Source: Isoetes taiwanensis
Lineage: Eukaryota > Streptophyta > Lycopodiopsida > Isoetales > Isoetaceae
NCBI GenBank assembly: GCA_021234155.1
Contig: JAJEKV010000172.1
Coordinates: 825,627-889,626, forward strand
DNA length: 64,000 nt
Direction of reading: 5' to 3'
In this document: in pieces, positions 60,127 to 64,000 of the stretch
How positions within the stretch are numbered: the first letter of the stretch is position 1
Layout of the letters: each line of letters begins with the position of its first letter
Made by a program: the position numbers and the translations under genes
The notes under the pieces: generated by a model
Told to the model about the DNA's origin: nothing
The model's input: the letters and a program-made list of their open reading frames with translations, nothing else
Database searches by the model: none

Positions 60127-60680
60127 ACTTAACGGTCTAGAAAACGGGTGACATAAGGCTGATAAAGAGAGATAAGGTGGAGGAAAAGTTTGGGGGGAAA
60201 ATGAGGTGTCAGGGGTATTTAAAAAGGAGGGTCCCTGGGAATATTCTCCTACCATTAATAGGCCTACTTATTAGCCCCCCTTATTAATTACACCCTAGTA
60301 CCCTTATTATTGATGTATGTTTATTTTCTAATACATATACTAAAATTCGTATTATACCTTTAGAATTTCAAATTTCCTAATAGTTGGAAGTATTAATTAT
60401 GGATTTGCGCCATTTTTCACCCAGGTCTCCGATTGGCATGATTCTTCGACCCATTTTAGGTGAAATTTGTTGCAGATGCATAATTTTTACTCCAATTTCA
60501 CTAGAAGGTGAATTTGACTCATTCATTTCTTACTCTAATTCGGACCCACTACCTAGGAGAAAAAATTTTCCCTTATTTTCGAGGTTCGATGGTGGAAATT
60601 TTTATTTCACACCCCTATAGGTCTGTTAGACTACTTTCATGGTTATGGTCAGTGCTAGTTCTTGGTCAACCAAGAACATG

Positions 60681-60692
60681 GCTCTGATACCA
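60681..60692 (-). other. Primer-binding site for initiator-Met tRNA
   Basis: TGGTATCAGAGC on the minus strand, directly after the 5' LTR. This is the standard plant retrotransposon primer site, complementary to the 3' end of initiator methionine tRNA, and it fixes the element's orientation. Confidence 0.95.
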
Positions 60693-60693
60693 T

Positions 60694-62338
60694 TGTGACG
60701 CTCCACCGCTAAACATCACGATTGCCCGACCAGGGTACACTCGGAGGAAATCCCCGTCCGGCTCAACAACCCGCGACGGGCCCTCCGGGTCTATCCCCTC
60801 TGGAACCTCCAGAGCGGGGAGGGGACACGGTGTCTTCGCGGCGCCCTTCCCCTATGGGCTCCTATCCAGTGAAGCATAAACATGTCGGAACTAGCAATAC
60901 AATACAATAGGCTACCTCAAGGGTAGCTCAACCCTTTATATGTAGATGCAAAGAACATAATCATATGCCATAAAACATGAGAGCTCCTACCGTGGCTCAG
61001 ACTCTTAGGGTAGTCGTCGACCTGGATAGGCCTCAAGATAGAAGCGGACCGAAGTCATAACAATGGCGGGGCTGGCATAAGACAATGGCTAGGATTGACC
61101 ACTCCATCCGCCCCTCCCATGCATACTTTGGGATGGGCTAGACCAAGCTTTGGCATGACTCTAACCTGCCGGATCACGCCCAATCCCATGGTATCACCCA
61201 TCGGGACTACTCGAGGTTGCATCTCCCTGGTCCATGATGAGGTAGGAAGGGTTGCATCTCCCCTTCCCGGGGTCTAGAGGCTCCACGGGCAGCTAGAGAA
61301 TCGTGGCGACACACGATTAATTGCCCGACCGAACCCCCAAAACAAGAGCCAAAGGCGACACTTGCAACTCTTGAGGCGGGGGGCAACACCATTGCCCGGG
61401 GAGGTGTCCGGACCCATGCCGGCCCACCGAAGTGACCACCATAAGCCTAGCCCACTATGGGATCCCCGAAGCCCCCCACTCGGCGGGGATCCTTCCTCCA
61501 TCTTGCCTCTAGCCCCGTTGTGTAGTCTTTGAGTCACATCATAGCCTCCATAGCCCTGGTGGGTTCCTATGCCTGGTAGGCAATTAATAGGAACTAAAGG
61601 ATCTACACTAGGAGCATACTACATATGGCTCTAGGTCTCTACCCCCCTTCCCAACACAAGAGGAACAACATGATCAACCATCATCACATAATCATCATGA
61701 ACAATATCATATGAACATCTTAACCTAATCATACATATCTAACTATCAGTTAGGGTTCCTTGATTAGGGTTCAAGATGTTCAACAAAGGATCTAGGGTGT
61801 CTCTACTCTAGACACAACATACTAACCCATCTGGAATGCTAACTTCCAGATGAACTAACATGAACTCTACTCAACCTACCTCCTCCAGATGCGCTTCCTC
61901 CCATTCCTGGCGTCTCCATGCTCCTAAACGTGGTTCGAAGGCCTGCTCCCTCTACGATCATACACACCTTCCAGGGGCTGCTGCTCCAGGCTAGGCTATG
62001 CTGAACGGTGCTCGAAACGGAGTTTCGGGCACGTGGATGAGAGTTCAGGTGCTAGGTCAGGGAAAAGGGGCTAGGGTTAGGGTTAGAGCTAATATAGGTG
62101 TGGGTCCACGTGGGATGACATGTGGCACCACTAGGGTGAGGCCGTGTGGCGGCTGCCCCAATAGGATGAGGCCATGTGGAAATGGGCCTTATCCTAAGGT
62201 TAACTAAGTTAAGCAATTAACTTAGATGTGCACCCCTTGCCACTTATCTAAGGCATACAAGGCTACCTAGGTAGACTTGTATGGTGACGGGTCCAGGAAT
62301 ATACGTATTTATGGCGTATATTCCCTTGGAACGTCACA
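60694..62338 (-). repeat. 5' LTR of the chromovirus
   Basis: It begins TGTGACGTTCC and ends GGAGCGTCACA in element sense. It carries the promoter of the element (see the TATA, G-box and telo-box entry). Compared with the 3' LTR it is about 18 bp longer because of many small indels in GC-rich parts. Confidence 0.92.
62071..62113 (-). promoter_or_regulatory. LTR promoter block: G-box, TATA and telomere-like repeats
   Basis: In element sense the order is CCACGTGG (G-box, 62106-62113), CTATATTA (TATA-like, 62090-62097), then TAACCCTAACCCTA (62072-62085). The same block is present in the 3' LTR (about 50,975-51,015). In the opposite related LTR at 62.6 kb the TATA and repeats are even clearer (TATAAAT at 62655, AAACCCTAACCCTAG at 62666-62680). 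AAACCCTA is the plant telo-box, bound by TRB-type proteins. The arrangement fits a core promoter, but the start site is not shown. Confidence 0.55.
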
Positions 62339-62414
62339 TCGCATAAGAAAAACTGAAAAACAAAATGCAACTCAAACCACTTCACCCATCAAAATTGTTA
62401 GTGCTTCAAACTAA

Positions 62415-63418
62415 TGTGACGTTCTCTTGAAATACACGCTATAAATATGTATATTTTTGGGCCACGTCACTATACAAGCCTACTTTAGTAGCCTTGTATT
62501 CCGTATAAGTGTGGAAGGGAGCATGGCTAAGTTATTCATATAACTTAGCCAACCTTAGGCATCGGGTCATTTCCACATGGCCTCACCCTATTGGGCACCT
62601 GCCACCTGGAAGCACCCCATTGGAGCCCCGTGGCAGTGACATAGAACCCTAACCTATAAATGGCCAAACCCTAACCCTAGGCCATTTTTTTTTGCTCCAA
62701 TAGTCTTGGAACCTTGTTTGTGCTCGAAACCTTGAGAACTGTCTGTTGTTGCATGGCATAGCATAGCAGCTCCTGGAGCGTGCGCGTCATCGGTAGGAGT
62801 GGGAGCTACTTCGAACCCCTTGAAGCCCGTGGAGACGCTGGGGGCAGAAGGGAGTTCCTCAGGAGCAGGTATTTGGGTTAGAGCCCTTTGTAGATCATCT
62901 GAAAGTTAGGATTCCAGATGAGTTAGCATTTCATATTTCTAGTAGAGCCATTCTAGAACCATCAGTCTAGATCTTGAACCCTAATCAATGAAGCCTAACT
63001 GTAAGTTAGATGCATGTGATTAGGATCAGATGTTATTCTCATTATTTATCATGTTATGTGGATATGATGTTGGTTGGTCATGTTTACTCCTCTTGTATTG
63101 GGAAGGGAGGTAGAGACCTAGTAGCCATTATTTAGATAATGCTCCTACTTTAGACCCCTTAGTTCCTATTAGATGCAGCCTGTGCATAGGAACCCACCCG
63201 GCTATGGGGGCTATGGAGTGATTTAGCACCATACAATGAGGTTAGTGGCAAACTGCGGGGGAGGTCCTTGCTGAGCGCGGCTACTGGGGACCCATAGGCA
63301 GGCTAGGCCTATAGTCGGTCACTTTGTGTGGGCTAGGTATGGGTCCGACACTTCCTGGGTCAATGGTGCCGCCCTGACTCTCAAGAGTTGCAGGTATCGA
63401 TCTGGCTCTTGTTTTGTC
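62415..63418 (+). mobile_element. Truncated LTR of a related family, opposite orientation
   Basis: The segment starts TGTGACGTTCTC, like the chromovirus LTR end, and can be followed for about 1.0 kb as a diverged version of the same LTR read on the plus strand. Landmarks are TTTCCACATGGCCTCACCCT, AACCCTAACCCTAGG, GAACCCTAATCAATGAAG, GGAAGGGAGGTAGAGACCTA and GTATGGGTCCGACA. Homology stops at about 63,418, leaving out the last 600 bp. It lies only 72 bp beyond the intact element's target duplication. It is older and of a different subfamily, so it is either a solo-LTR remnant or the cut edge of another element. Confidence 0.85.
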
Positions 63419-63419
63419 C

Positions 63420-64000
63420 ATTTGCCAACTCACCATGCCAACTTGCCACTTCATCATTCTTTGCTCCATTTTTAGCCAAAAAGCCAATAGTCTTTTCGCA
63501 AAAAGGATTCTTGCACATCATAGAGCATCAAAGAAGATTCCATTTGCAAAAGAAAAAAATTTCAAAAAAAAACTTCATATTGAGCTTCTTTTTTAGGTTC
63601 TTGGGAATCGTGCCAAGGTTCAAGAAGTAACAAATTTTCCTATCTACCCCCTGGCCAAGTCGCTCACCCCAGCCAGTCTCCCCCCCAACGTGGTGCCTCC
63701 GGGCATGTGAGCTGGCAACGGGCCAGGCATCACGTGGAGACAGCACGTATAATTACAAAGACACGTCAAAGTTTGCCTGCCAAAAGTAAAAATGCATGTG
63801 GGATATATGTCTTCGAAACTCAAGAACTCTAATTCTATGTTATGCCAAGGTCCAGATTTTTTGAACGATCTAATAGCCTAAACAGAGCCAAATACTCCCA
63901 GATACACCTATTCTAAGCCAAGAACCTGTAAATTAAGCAAAAAGACAAGAATCCAAACCGATTTTGCCAAGAACAGGCCAGAACAGAGCTTTTTTGGAAA
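63420..64000. other. Non-coding window end
   Basis: A/T-rich sequence with A-runs. Nothing recognisable. Confidence 0.5.

Larger units (their letters stand above)
49611..62343 (-). mobile_element. Complete Ty3/gypsy chromovirus, LTR to LTR with target duplication
   Basis: The element reads on the minus strand. Two LTRs of about 1.63 kb (49616-51242 and 60694-62338) flank a 9.4 kb interior with a primer-binding site, accessory frames, gag, protease, reverse transcriptase, RNase H, integrase and chromodomain in the order typical of Ty3/gypsy. The outer ends are TGTGACG...CGTCACA and are flanked by the 5-bp duplication TCGCA (49611-49615 and 62339-62343). The integrase and protease-RT frames are open, but gag, the RT catalytic region and RNase H are broken, so the copy is unlikely to move by itself as written. 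A 4 kb region between primer site and gag, with an H3-tail-like frame, is unusual for a chromovirus. Confidence 0.93.

Noticed and set aside
60127-60255. N-terminal extension of the H3-like frame from an in-frame Met at 60255
   Set aside because: Its start context is weak at -3, the extra 43 residues are low-complexity, and starting there would bury the H3-like end.
62071-62085. Interstitial telomere
   Set aside because: Only two to three TTAGGG-like units occur, at the same place in each LTR. They are part of the LTR and not a telomere scar.
1-64000. CRISPR arrays, operons, ribosome binding sites
   Set aside because: The window is eukaryotic nuclear DNA; no spaced identical short repeats of CRISPR type are present.
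1-64000. tRNA or rRNA genes
   Set aside because: I looked for B-box-like GGTTCRANNCC words and rRNA cores and saw none convincing. A covariance-model scan would decide it.

Overview
This is a repeat-rich nuclear segment from a land plant. The evidence is a Ty3/gypsy chromovirus with a tRNA-iMet primer site, RepHel Helitrons, and a bulb-lectin receptor-like kinase. The degenerate 19.9-22.2 kb gene belongs to a Cys-rich, transposase-like type that I remember from moss and fern proteins. A seed-free plant, possibly a fern, is therefore my best guess, but this is inference. Most of the window is non-coding or decayed mobile DNA. Only one cellular gene is clearly intact.

Layout. 1-12.3 kb: A/T-rich sequence with no recognisable gene and a few two-copy tandem duplications. 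12.3-14.1 kb: a diverged tandem array with a unit of about 320 bp. 15.2-18.7 kb (+): a frameshifted Helitron Rep/helicase gene. 19.9-22.2 kb (+): the decayed transposase-like gene. 22.5-25 kb (-): an FCP1-like HAD phosphatase frame with one in-frame stop, followed upstream by a half-RING Cys/His motif and a short coiled coil. 25.6-26.3 kb (-): a second Helitron Rep fragment. 27.0-29.5 kb (-): an intact 841-residue receptor kinase. 30.1-32.0 kb: an almost pure purine array with higher-order repeats. 32-49.6 kb: mostly non-coding, with a MITE, several foldbacks, tandem duplications and remnants of an L-type lectin and a kinase. 49.6-62.3 kb (-): a complete 12.7 kb chromovirus with paired LTRs and a 5-bp target duplication. 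62.4-63.4 kb: a truncated related LTR in the opposite orientation.

Two items stand out. (1) The receptor kinase has a bulb-lectin-like ectodomain with a signal peptide and five N-glycosylation sequons. It then has about seven hydrophobic membrane segments, instead of the single one usual in this family, and ends in a complete cytosolic kinase. This reads as a lectin-7TM-kinase receptor. (2) The first open frame after the primer site of the chromovirus begins exactly like histone H3 (Met, then ARTKQTAR). It continues into an acidic Ser/Glu tract and a basic tail. The same element has a chromodomain at its integrase end, so it seems to carry both a histone-tail mimic and a histone-reader-type fold.

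A caution on frameshifts: the two LTRs match almost perfectly in A/T-rich stretches but differ by many small indels at GC-rich sites. That pattern suggests long-read base-calling errors at methylated cytosines, so some frameshifts in the mobile-element genes may be technical.
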